A stretch of DNA of 11,334 nucleotides, from contig MU657249.1 of assembly GCA_026770575.1 (NCBI GenBank), positions 177,019-188,352 on the forward strand, written 5' to 3'. The notes under the pieces were generated by a model that did no database searches, was not told the DNA's origin, and saw only the letters and a list, made by a program, of their open reading frames with translations. Below, piece after piece: positions 1 through 7,183 of this stretch. Source of the DNA: Pelagophyceae sp. CCMP2097. Taxonomy: Eukaryota > Sar > Pelagophyceae. The position numbers and the translations under genes were made by a program. The first letter of the stretch is position 1; each line of letters starts with the position of its first letter.

Positions 1-491
1 CAGACAAAATTGCCCCTGGTAATCCTTCAATCAAAGGACCCGAAGGGCCCTTGCCGTAAACTGACGTTGATTAAACGGCAAGGACCCTCCGGGTCGTCAA
101 TAAACTGGGGATTGCTTGCTTAAGATCCACTCGGTCTTCCCGGATTTTCCCGACACAAAAATACGGACGACAGGAAATAAGCGTCGCGCAAAAAATAAGC
201 ACTTGGTATTACAAGAGCGCGCCGGAGGCACACGGAGGACCCGAAGGATACAGCCAAATCCCATTGCAATGCCCACGTAAATAATTAAAATTATTTAACT
301 AATCGCTGAACCTTCAAATCCTCTTTATCTTTATTTTTATTTTTTATGGGGTTAAAGTGACTCCTTAAAGGGACTTAACTTCCGATTTCCCAATTGTATG
401 TTGACTTTTTCGCACTTGGTCGCCGAAAATATATTCCACCAGGTGGGATATCTCCGAAGACGAGTCGGAGTCGAAATCAAGGCTGGGGCCT
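1..491. other. AT-richer non-coding stretch
   Basis: No convincing reading frame is seen here. Base composition is clearly more AT-rich than in the island that starts near 480, with runs such as the T/A-rich stretch around 285-350. A hairpin at 37-95 is listed separately. The 11-mer GGACCCGAAGG occurs at 36-46 (inside the left hairpin arm) and again at 237-247. The frame of the downstream gene stays open from about 405 to its ATG at 492, and CCACCAG at 435-441 could be a 3' splice site, so a 5' exon or UTR may reach into this stretch. Confidence 0.5.
37..95. repeat. Inverted repeat forming a long hairpin
   Basis: Two 21-base arms, 37-57 and 75-95, are reverse complements at 19 of 21 positions and enclose a 17-base AT-rich loop. 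The two exceptions are A-C mismatches, opposite 43 and 48. The arms are GC-rich inside AT-rich surroundings. It could be the remnant of a small foldback element or a transcribed hairpin; no target duplication or transposon ends were identified. Confidence 0.7.
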
Positions 492-960
492 ATGGCGTCG
501 CTGCGCTCGGGCGCCTTCGCGGCGGCCGCGGCGCTGCTCGGCAACTACGACGTCCGGGCCGAGTACGCGCCGGCGCCCGCCCCCATCAACTCGCGCGCCG
601 GCTTGGGCTGCGCCCCACCCAAGCCAAAGGTCAGTCCGGCCTCGCGTCGTCGACGGGCGGCGGGACCGGCGCCGCGTAGGGCCGGGCGACTGAGTCGCTG
701 GTACAGCGGCTGCGGCTGCAAAAACGGCGGAAGAGGGACGACGACGACGAGGATGTGCGTCGCCCTCGCGTATCCGACTCGGTGTCGTCAGCGTCCGTAT
801 CACGCAGGACCTGGCGGCGTCCGCGCCGGACGCCGATGACGACGACGACAGCCGGATCTCGCGGTTCGCGCCGAAGAAAGCGCGCGGCGCGCCCGAGGCG
901 TTTGTCGCCGTTCCAATCAAGAAGACCAAAAAGAAAAATAAGGCTTCTCCGGTAACATGA
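492..960 (+). CDS. Candidate three-exon gene, small charged protein of unknown function
   Basis: Three stretches in different frames look coding and can be joined by short phase-0 GT-AG introns. Exon 1 is 492-629, from the ATG (MASLRSGAF) to PPKPK. Its end, AAAG followed by GTCAGT, is a good 5' splice site. Exon 2 is about 680-754 and contains LVQRLRLQKRRKRDDDDED; its 3' splice site could be at 679, 694 or 706, all of which keep the frame. A GTGCGT donor at 755 and a CACGCAG acceptor ending at 807 give a 53-base intron. Exon 3, 808-960, contains SRISRFAPKK, FVAVPIKKTKKKNK and a TGA stop. The product would be about 121 residues: an Ala/Pro-rich N-terminus, then a basic/acidic middle and a Lys-rich tail that could act in nuclear or nucleolar localisation (inference). 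Third positions are strongly GC. The frame is open upstream of the ATG to about 405, so a further 5' exon is possible. I do not recognise the family; transcript data are needed for the exon borders. Confidence 0.42.
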
Positions 961-1027
961 CGCTCCAAGGTCCGACTCTGCCTTCAGGTGAAGCCGCCCT
1001 CAGGAGGCGGCGATTGAGCCAACTCTT

Positions 1028-1255
1028 TCAGGCGGCATTTCGCCGCTTCGTTCGGCAAATCGTTTCTGCGTCTAGGCGGCTCTGCATCGAGGTGCCGCTC
1101 CGCCCGCCGCCCCACCGCAGCACGCTCATCGCTCGCACGCCAAATCTGGGCGTCGCCGACGGCGCGCCGACGGCGGCCGCCGCCGAGCCGCTGCCGCCGA
1201 GGGGCGCCGGCACCAGCAACGCCAGGCACACGATCCGGAGCAGCGTCGTGCCCAT
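1028..1255 (-). CDS. Candidate small secreted or membrane-targeted protein, unknown function
   Basis: This 75-codon frame starts at the ATG at 1255 (an upstream in-frame GTG at 1264 is ignored) and ends with TGA at 1028-1030. It starts MGTTLLRIVCLALLVPAP, a textbook signal-peptide shape: short n-region, hydrophobic core, then a small-residue region rich in Gly, Ser and Ala. The rest is basic (LRWGGGRSG, RTKRRNAA) with no recognisable domain. Third positions are strongly GC, like the neighbouring gene, and base composition falls sharply just upstream of the start, as expected at a gene border. It converges tail to tail with the + strand gene ending at 960. It could be the first exon of a longer gene whose later exons are not recognised, or a plastid-targeting presequence; no clear ASAF motif is seen. 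Function is unknown. Confidence 0.35.
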   Translation of the reverse strand: MGTTLLRIVCLALLVPAPLGGSGSAAAAVGAPSATPRFGVRAMSVLRWGGGRSGTSMQSRLDAETICRTKRRNAA

Positions 1256-1527
1256 TCCAGACACAAGCGAGCCGGCAACTCTTTAACAAAACCAAACGCC
1301 AACGTAGGTTGGCCCTATAAAATAAACATGTCGAGGGGGACGCCGATGTTGGATCGGGCTGATTTCGGGGGCGGTGCGACCGGTCGGGGCCCACTTGAGG
1401 ATCTCCCAAGGAGATTTGCGATCCGACCGCGCGCGCCGGCGCCACGAGCGAAAATATGGTCCGAAAAATCCGAAAAACTTCCCAAAATTTAAATCAAAAC
1501 CATCGTTATAAATCAAGATTACAGTTG

Positions 1528-1645
1528 TTTGCCAGGGTATAAGAAACCCACTTGACCCAAAGGTGCACTGCCAGAGTGCGAACCCTAGGATCGGCAAATG
1601 ATATGAGAACAAAACACCATCTCCACTGAAATATACCCTGGCAAA
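1528..1645. repeat. 14-bp inverted repeat pair, MITE-like
   Basis: TTTGCCAGGGTATA at 1528-1541 is matched exactly in inverse orientation at 1632-1645, spanning 118 bp. The 17-mer AGTTGTTTGCCAGGGTA covering the left arm (1523-1539) is repeated in direct orientation at 2006-2022. Short inverted ends plus a nearby extra copy suggest a small non-autonomous mobile element or its fragments. No unambiguous target duplication was found. Confidence 0.5.
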
Positions 1646-1728
1646 AGGGATTTCCGGTCCCAGTGCCAGGAGCCAGTTCAGAAAGTTTATATAATAACAT
1701 CACATTTTAAGCGAGGTCACAAACCCGA

Positions 1729-1803
1729 ACTCGAACCGGCGACCCTTCATTTCATTCACTGACTTTTCCGGGTTTACACACAACAAGACTCGAACCGGCG
1801 ACC
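1729..1803 (-). repeat. Duplicated B-box-like motif (possible tRNA-derived SINE remnant)
   Basis: The 16-mer ACTCGAACCGGCGACC occurs at 1729-1744 and 1788-1803, 59 bases apart, and is followed both times by a related CTTCATTT or CTCATTTT stretch. Read on the - strand each copy gives GGTCGCCGGTTCGAGT, close to the T-arm and B box (GGTTCGANTCC) of RNA polymerase III genes. No cloverleaf, A box or acceptor stem can be drawn around either copy, so this is not a tRNA gene. A decayed tRNA-derived SINE or tandem duplication is the best reading. Confidence 0.4.
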
Positions 1804-2099
1804 TCATTTTACTCGTTGTTAGTAGACGCAGTAGACCTCCCACCTTTGGGCACAAGCAACGAACGCACTCGCAAGCGAGGGAACGGAACGTCGCCCTTAG
1901 GGTTATGTCACAATGGTTCAGACGGGAACTGAACCGCACCGAGTGCACCGGCCCGACCACAGCGCGAGACGACACGTCGGACGATTTTTGTAAGGGGTAA
2001 GGAAAAGTTGTTTGCCAGGGTAGGTAGCACAGTATTTATCACAACACACATGTCCCGATCTGCGGTACGGACACGGAGGGGGAGGGTCTGATTTTACGG

Positions 2100-2189
2100 C
2101 CGCTGTTTCCGGCTCTCGGTCGTCGCGCGGCTGGGCGTTCTACCCAACCAGCTCCGCCTCTGGGCTCCGCCTCTGGGCTCAAACAGCGG
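2100..2189. repeat. 9-bp inverted repeat enclosing a 14-base tandem duplication
   Basis: CCGCTGTTT at 2100-2108 is matched by AAACAGCGG at 2181-2189. Just inside the right arm GCTCCGCCTCTGGG is present twice in tandem. Arms this short could arise by chance. Confidence 0.35.
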
Positions 2190-2972
2190 TTGTGAATATA
2201 GGGACTGATTTAAATCTTTTGAATTCCCACTCTCAGAACAACTTTTACTTTCGGGAGGAGACAAGGAGCTTGAGAGACGCTCGAGAGACGCTGCGCGCCC
2301 GTCCTCGGGGGAAGCAGGGCGCGCCCGTCTGTAGGACCGTGCTCGTCATCTCCACGCTACACCTAGGTGTGCTTACTCGGAGCGCGGCGTCCTTTGCCCT
2401 TGGAAACCGTTCGGTCTCTGTGGCTCCTTGTTTGACTCTGCTCGTCCGCGCCATGCTCGTCCACGACACGCGTCGCGTAAGCCCCCCCCCCCAACCTCCG
2501 GTGAGCCAAGTTTCGCCCAAACGAACGCGCAAAAGTGGGGCTGCCGAGCCTAGGCCCGACGGCCTTCCCCGAGCCGCCAGGTGAGTTCCGGCGGCGGCGC
2601 GCGCACGCGCGGTACATCCCGGCCGTGGAACCGGCTTCTTATCGGATGAGGCTGACCGCATCGCGAAGTTAGAGCGCTTCAGGCGAGACCATTTTCGGAC
2701 ACACCGAAAACAGCCCGCGCGCCTCCAGGGGAAAGGAGGCTCGCGGTTCCGGGGTATAGGCGCCGTGGCGCGTCCGTTGCGACACACCTAACCCCATGGG
2801 ACGTCGGTGCGCGGCTGGGCGGTGCCTCCTAGTTCGGAGTTTGAGAGCAAAAACGGAGTTCGATCCGTTAACCGGAGCTAAGTCCGGTAAGGCTTTTTAC
2901 ACAAGCGGCTTGAAATTTATTCGGCGATTCCGGCTCGCTGCGCTCGAAAAGCGCGTCTACTGTGCTATTGGT
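2190..2972. other. Intergenic stretch without a supported gene
   Basis: Several open frames of 60-180 codons overlap on both strands, but none has a domain or consistent codon use. An 11-base C run lies at 2482-2492, preceding a GC-rich stretch to about 2640. From 2913 a + strand frame is open to 3125 and encodes a hydrophobic stretch (see findings), but it lacks a start codon in its first part. Confidence 0.4.
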
Positions 2973-3528
2973 TACAAGGGGTATCGCCAATGACGCCGAG
3001 GACTTTCTGGCAATCGGAGTGATCGTCGGTTGGAGTTTGGCGCTGTTGGGAGTGATAGGGGACGTCGCGATGAGTCCCATGATGCTAGAAACTATAGAAA
3101 TTGTTTGTTTAAAACGCTCAAACTAAAAATCTGAACGTCCGTTTTGGCGCGTCTGAAGCGAAACTCGCGGCAATCGTAGAGGACCGGCCATATGCCACCC
3201 CAGTGTGTATGGACCCACCCCGTCACATAGCCAGAATTTCGATCCCTGCGGTCCTGCGATTGCCAGCCGGGCCCGAACCTTCGCAATACGGAGGCAAAAT
3301 CAGTTCATAATCAAGGTAAGGAGGCAAATAAAGATTCTATCAAGTCCAATTTATTGAGGGAAACGCTTGTTGACGCCCTTGCAAGGCGCCCTTCTCGAGG
3401 CTGATCATGTCACGGACACCCCGGGGGGCAGGGAGGCCCATAGCGACCACGCCCACCCCCGCAGGCGGCCTCTGGGAGGCACAAACTTGCGCCACTTGAG
3501 GTCGGCTTTATCGCCGATACCCCTTGTA
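2973..3528. mobile_element. Candidate non-autonomous DNA transposon with TA-flanked inverted ends
   Basis: TACAAGGGGTATCG at 2973-2986 is matched exactly in inverse orientation at 3515-3528. If the outer TA on each side is a duplicated target, the inverted ends begin CAAGGGGTATCG and continue with mismatches: 21 of 25 positions match between 2975-2999 and the complement of 3502-3526. TA targets and ends beginning with CA are typical of Tc1/mariner-type elements. TGGT also directly flanks both sides (2969-2972 and 3529-3532), so a longer target duplication is an alternative. The 0.55-kb interior shows no transposase, so it would depend on a partner elsewhere in the genome. Confidence 0.5.
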
Positions 3529-3740
3529 TGGTGGAAACGTTACCGAAATAATTCATTTTCTCGAAAGTTCACCGCAAATTAAATGGTATCCCACCGCAAA
3601 TGCCACCGCAAATGCCACCGCAAATTTTATGGTACTTCATCGCAAACGCCACCGCAACTTCAACCGCAAGTTCAGTAGTTCGGCGATAAGGACAGGGGTG
3701 TAAGAGGGGTTCAATTTATTCGAATCTTCCCCCAATTTCG
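3529..3740. other. AT-rich spacer containing a degenerate tandem array
   Basis: No gene is seen. Most of the stretch is the CACCGCAAATGC-type array listed separately; the rest is AT-rich sequence leading into the decayed gene copy at 3741. Confidence 0.5.
3570..3674. repeat. Degenerate tandem array, unit about CACCGCAAATGC
   Basis: Seven recognisable units follow one another. Two are exact 12-mers (CACCGCAAATGC); the flanking units carry AT-rich insertions (AAATTAAATGGTATCC and AAATTTTATGGTACTTC share ATGGTA) or changed cores (ATCGCAAACGC, CACCGCAACTTC, AACCGCAAGTTC). The paired longer insertions suggest a higher-order repeat. No coding sense is apparent. Confidence 0.65.
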
Positions 3741-4863
3741 CTGATCAAGTTAGCGCGCAGGGACTACGAGAAAGCACGCAAGCTCGACGCCGAGGTGCAG
3801 CAGCAGCACAGCGCGTACTGGGTTGCGAAGCGCGAGGTGTCGCGTGCAGAGGGGTTCCGTTCCGTAAGCTCGTGGCCCAGTACGTGGACACGCTCAAGTA
3901 CTGGGACATGCGCGGGGGGCGCAAGTTGAACATGCGCGAGGTGAACAAGGAGCTCAAGCGCGTCAGCGGCAAGACCAAGCAGATCGCCTACCTCAAGGAC
4001 GCCGCCAAGATCCGCGTCGTCGGCTTTGACTGGGGCGAGCTCGCTGCCCTGGTCCAGCGGTGGCGTCGAGAAGACCGTCGTGGAGCTCAAGCACGCGCCC
4101 TCCACCATCCTCGACGCGGAGCGAGCGCGCGACGTCCCTGAGGAACCGCCGCTGCCGTCGCCGCACCGGAAGACGCTGAAGCAGCTCGGCGCGCCAATCG
4201 CTCGATTCGACGACCTCCGAGCGACGGGCGACGTCGCCCAGGCCGACTTCAAGCGCGCTTCCGAAGCCGGGCGCTTGCGACGCGGCACGACGGGCCGAGC
4301 TCAACCGGCAGCCCCGCCACCCGTCGACGGGACCCTCGTCGGGACGCGCATCGAGTACGCCGTAAAGATCACGTTCGCCGACGACAGCACGGCGCTTTAC
4401 TGGATCGCCGGCGTCGTGCATGAGGTGAGCGACGGCGAGACGCCGCGAACGTCGCGAAGCCTCACGGCCAGGTCTTTGGCGTGCGCAAGAGTCGAGTTCG
4501 ACCCGCAGCCGGCCCTCGGCGAGGACGAGGACGAGACCTCGGAGAAGTGGGTCGCCCTGCACGCCAACAAGTTCAACGGCGAGGCCAAGGGCTGTTGGCG
4601 CGTCGACCTCCAGATGCGGTGCCGCGGCTGCTCTGCGGCGGCATCAACGTCGCGCTGCTGCGCGGCTGGCCGAGCTGCGGCGGCGCACGGTAGCTGTGGA
4701 CGCGCTGCAGTGGGACGTCCTGCGGTGCGAGGCCCTGCGGCATGTCGGCGCGGCCCGGCTCGACCGTGACGACGGCCGTGCTGCTGGCCGTACGGTGCAG
4801 CTGTTGGCAGCCCGCGCCGCACCGGTGGCCCGAAAAGGCCCCCACAGCGGCCGCATGATATAA
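3741..4863 (+). pseudogene. Frameshifted copy of an uncharacterised protein with a Tudor-like stretch
   Basis: Protein-like sequence with strong third-position GC runs along the + strand but changes frame three times. Segment 1 (3741 to about 3860) includes KARKLDAEVQQQHSAYWVAK. Segment 2 (about 3860-4040) includes VAQYVDTLKYWDMRGG, NMREVNKELKRVSGKTKQ and IRVVGFDWGEL. Segment 3 (about 4047-4612) starts PWSSGGVEKTVVELKH and has EYAVKITFADDSTALYWIAG and later EKWVALHANKFNG, a pattern of beta strands and aromatic residues that could be a Tudor/SH3-like fold (inference). Segment 4 (about 4615-4863) has RRRTVAVDALQWDVLRCEAL, probably helical or coiled coil, and ends in TAA. At the frame changes no good introns are visible, so indels are likelier. 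No start codon is found; the 5' end looks truncated. GAG/GTGAGC at 4422 could be a donor, but the frame reads through it. From memory the style resembles a recurrent uncharacterised algal family; I could not check this. Confidence 0.55.
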
Positions 4864-5315
4864 TTGTGGCTGGGCGTAGACCAGGAAAATCGGCTCGATA
4901 TCGGCCCGATTTGGAAATCTATCCCTGGAAGTAGACACTGAGGAGGACTTTCCTGGACTACTCCCAGCTTAGCTGGAGTTTTAAAATATCGCAAAAAAAT
5001 GTTTTTGGAACGGTTGCCCGATTCTAATTTTTCGACTTTATTCGATGCATGGATTGCAAGTGCAAGGCCGTTTGCATTGAAGTTCAAACTCGCTAGTCCG
5101 CAGGCCGAAGGTTGCTTTGGGGACCTCGTTCGTCGGACGGGGGGGGGGCGGTTCCTTAGAACCCTAAGGGCTTCATCGCTTGGAAAGGCGAGGTCCATCC
5201 GATAGAAACCTAAGGGTTTCAAGGAACCGGTGTCGTTCGCGCGGTGTGGTGCCTCAAAAATGGGCGTCTGTTCTCAACAAGGGTGTGTCTTAAAAAACTG
5301 GCCGAACCGCCGGCC
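4864..5315. other. Intergenic stretch up to the retrotransposon insertion site
   Basis: No supported gene is seen. Features are a short hairpin with arms around CTCCCAGC and GCTGGAG followed by T-rich sequence (about 4961-4982), a 10-base G run at 5139-5148, and the longer inverted repeat at 5149-5229. A + strand frame open from 5214 continues across the insertion site into the right flank (see findings). Confidence 0.45.
5149..5229. repeat. Imperfect inverted repeat, 9-bp perfect ends
   Basis: CGGTTCCTT at 5149-5157 pairs with AAGGAACCG at 5221-5229. Inside these ends, ACCCTAAGGG-type sequence on the left and ACCTAAGGGTTT on the right extend the pairing imperfectly to roughly 24-base arms around a 30-base loop. 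The motif resembles CCCTAA telomere units only over single copies, so this is not a telomere tract. A foldback element or a structured transcript is possible. Confidence 0.5.
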
Positions 5316-5320
5316 CGCGA
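5316..5320. repeat. Target-site duplication, left copy (CGCGA)
   Basis: CGCGA directly abuts the outer end of the left LTR and is repeated directly against the outer end of the right LTR at 10820-10824. Five base pairs is the usual duplication length for Ty1/copia integration. Confidence 0.85.
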
Positions 5321-5483
5321 CGTAGATAAGGAGAGGAGAAGGAGAGTAGTTTAGTATTCTGTATTCTGCTTCTGTGGAGTTTCGGGATATTTGGTATTCA
5401 AGTTCATGTTTCGGGTTTCGGGTTTCGGAGTTCGGGTAGATGGGAAATCGCCAGTCGGATGTCCTGATAGGAAATCCACTGTG
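5321..5483 (-). repeat. 3' LTR of the copia-type element
   Basis: This 163-bp copy aligns without gaps to 10657-10819, with 7 substitutions. On the element's strand it starts CACAGTGGATTTCC and ends TTATCTACG, so the usual TG...CA termini are absent. A GATTTCCTATC-type 11-mer occurs twice near the start (plus-strand 5466-5476, and 5439-5449 with one change). A GGGTTTC-like triplet repeat lies around 5408-5428 on the + strand. AAATAT within CCAAATATC is a possible TATA-like element. Confidence 0.92.
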
Positions 5484-5492
5484 ATCCCCCGC
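5484..5492 (-). other. Candidate polypurine tract
   Basis: On the element's strand GCGGGGGAT lies directly upstream of the 3' LTR. A purine tract at this place primes plus-strand DNA synthesis in LTR retrotransposons. It is short, and its last base is T, but no better tract is nearby. Confidence 0.6.
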
Positions 5493-5546
5493 AACGCAGC
5501 GAAGATATCGCAGCGAAGTTGGATGAAGAAGAGCGCCGTTTGCGTC

Positions 5547-5654
5547 CTAGAAATTGCCCGTGGCAAAGTCGTCGAAGCGCTGGAGCGATGCGACGTCCAT
5601 CTTGGTCGTGTAATCGGCGATCATGTCCGCGGATTTCTTGTAGACTATGTCAAT
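5547..5654 (-). pseudogene. C-terminal end of Pol, displaced by a +1 frame change
   Basis: Just past the stop of the RT-RNase H frame (TGA 5650-5652), shifting one base downstream opens a frame that begins IDIVYKKSADMIADYTTK and runs 35 codons to a TAG at 5547-5549. The pattern of an aliphatic strand, then ADxxTK, then a Phe-rich tail closes nearly every copia-type Pol, so this is the original C-terminus. The simplest explanation is a small indel around GGCGATTGAC (5658-5649). Confidence 0.8.
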
Positions 5655-7183
5655 CGCCGTCGTCGAGCGACTTCAGCACAAAGCCAAAGTTGAGTCGCAA
5701 ATGGCGCGTGCGCGCCGTGAGGTCGCGGCGGCGAAGTTGCATAATGACCGCCTCGTTGTCCTCGAAAATGACCGTCGGTGGAAGCGAAATACCGAGCGCA
5801 AACGAAAGGAGGCGCCGCGTGCAGAGGACGGCGCGCACGCACAGCATTAACGCATAAACCTCCGCCTCGGCGGTTGACAGCGCGATCGGAACCTGGCGCA
5901 CCGACGCCGACACGAGCGTCGCGCCACAAAGCATAACCACAAAGCCTGAGCGCGACTTTCCGTTCCATTTTGCGTCAGTCGCGATTTCGTGCGCAAAGCT
6001 TGCGTCCTTGTACGCAGCGAGCTCAAGGCCGCGAGCGCCGTCGAACAAGAGGCCGCGGTCGAGCGTGCCTTTGATGTAGTGCAATCCACGCGCGAGAGCC
6101 CGATAGTGCCCCGCCGTCGGCGCAGACGGGCACGACAGTGAGGGCCTCGCCACAGTCGTGAGCACGCCGTAAATGTACTTAAGATCCGGGCGCGTGCGCG
6201 TGAGGAAGCCGACGCCACCGAGTGCGGCTGCAAAGTCGAGTTCCACCGTCGACGCTAACCCACGTGCTGCTTCGAGCGCACCGAGTGCTATGAAGCCCTG
6301 CACGAGCGGCGTCAACGCCGGGCGAGCGTCCGCATAACCGAATTGCGCGACGAGCTTTGCAGCGTACAATGACTGGTTCACGTGGATGCGTCCGTCGTCG
6401 AAACGTTTGTATTCAAAGCCGACGAAGTCGAACGACTTGCCGTCGGTACGCTTCGACGGGAAGTGCGCGGCAATCCGCGCATCAAGATACTCAACGAGCT
6501 CTGGATCGCCCGTGGTCAAACCGTCGTCGACGTGAGCGACGTGCAAAGCAACGAGCGGCCCGCGACGTAAAACGAACAGCATCGGATCGATAGGCGAGCG
6601 CGAACAGCCGACTTCGTCGCACAAAAAGGTGCTGTATAATACGCACCACAATCGCGCCGCGTCCTCGTCACCGTACATATTTTTGACGACCAAACCGAGG
6701 TACGCGCTTGGGTCAAAAGGCATCTCGCCGTCGTGCTTATAGCGTAGATACGCGGAAAAGCCGGGCGGTAGACGCATGTAGTATCGCTTGTGCATATCGC
6801 TCTGAAGAAACGCCTTTGTGACGTCGCGAGTGATTGGACACCAAGAAAAGAACGCCGATAGCGCAAACAGCAATAACACGCTCTCGGATAGAGCGCACGG
6901 TGAGTACGTCGCCGTCTCACGCACGTGCGCTGGCGTCTCGCCGCGCAGGCTGCCGTCGTTTACCCAGCGGCATTTAAGTTTCCCGCCGCGCTTCACGTCG
7001 CACAGCATGTCCGAACGCCGCACGAGAGAGCCCTCTGGCACGTCTTCGCGGCGAACGAGCTTGATCGCTGCGCGGCCGTCGTCGAATACCGATTCGAGGT
7101 CGAGGCGCTCGGCGTCAATAGCCTGCATCCACGTGCGGAGCAAACCGTTGCGGACCACGGCGAGCAAATTTGCAGGCCCTTTT
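5650..7183 (-). CDS. Reverse transcriptase and RNase H segment of copia-type Pol
   Basis: This frame is open from 7281, but homology-like sequence starts only near 7183 (KGPANLL), after the first frame change. LLRTWMQAIDAE matches the region just before the copia RT palm. RT motifs follow: TRDVTKAFLQ with the first catalytic Asp, YYMRLPPGF, and HVDDGLTTGD, whose two Asp complete the triad (copia usually has YVDD; here His replaces Tyr). RNase H motifs are AYKDASFA, LSTAEAEVYAL and EDNEAV, carrying three of the expected acidic residues. The final motif, usually KHIDIR, reads RHLRLN, lacking the Asp. In life the enzyme copies the element RNA into DNA inside cytoplasmic particles. The frame ends prematurely at 5650, before the conserved C-terminal tail found one frame over. 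Confidence 0.9.

Larger units (their letters stand above)
1265..2190. other. Repeat-bearing intergenic spacer
   Basis: No credible gene is seen. The stretch holds the 14-bp inverted repeat at 1528-1645, a third copy of its left end at 2006-2022, a duplicated B-box-like motif at 1729-1803, and a 9-bp inverted repeat framing a 14-base tandem duplication (GCTCCGCCTCTGGG, twice) near 2150-2179. The open frames on either strand here have no domain, no plausible start and patchy composition. Confidence 0.5.

Noticed and set aside
477..968. A 163-codon - strand frame with a hydrophobic start (FFFLVFLIG)
   Set aside because: It opens with TTG and has no ATG near its start. The hydrophobic run is the mirror of the Lys-rich KKTKKKNK tail of the + strand gene, which has better codon use and a proper stop.
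2110..2170. Possible tRNA 5' half on the - strand (GAGCTGGTTGGGTAG)
   Set aside because: No matching T arm, anticodon stem or acceptor pairing could be found downstream.
2245..2787. A 180-codon - strand frame
   Set aside because: No domain, low-complexity Arg/Ser/Pro composition, several overlapping frames of similar quality on both strands.
3570..3674. CRISPR-like array
   Set aside because: Units are about 12 bases, contiguous and degenerate, with no spacers; a eukaryotic tandem repeat explains it.
5155..5220. Telomere-like CCCTAA motifs
   Set aside because: Only isolated units inside a hairpin, no tandem telomeric array.
5391..5693. Plus-strand frames running out of the LTR (MVFKFMFRV...)
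   Set aside because: Antisense through the LTR and Pol end; the matching start in the other LTR simply reflects the repeat.
7115..7180. Continuation of the integrase-linker frame to the stop at 7115
   Set aside because: After the A5G3 run this frame loses family resemblance, while the +1 frame gains the conserved pre-RT sequence.
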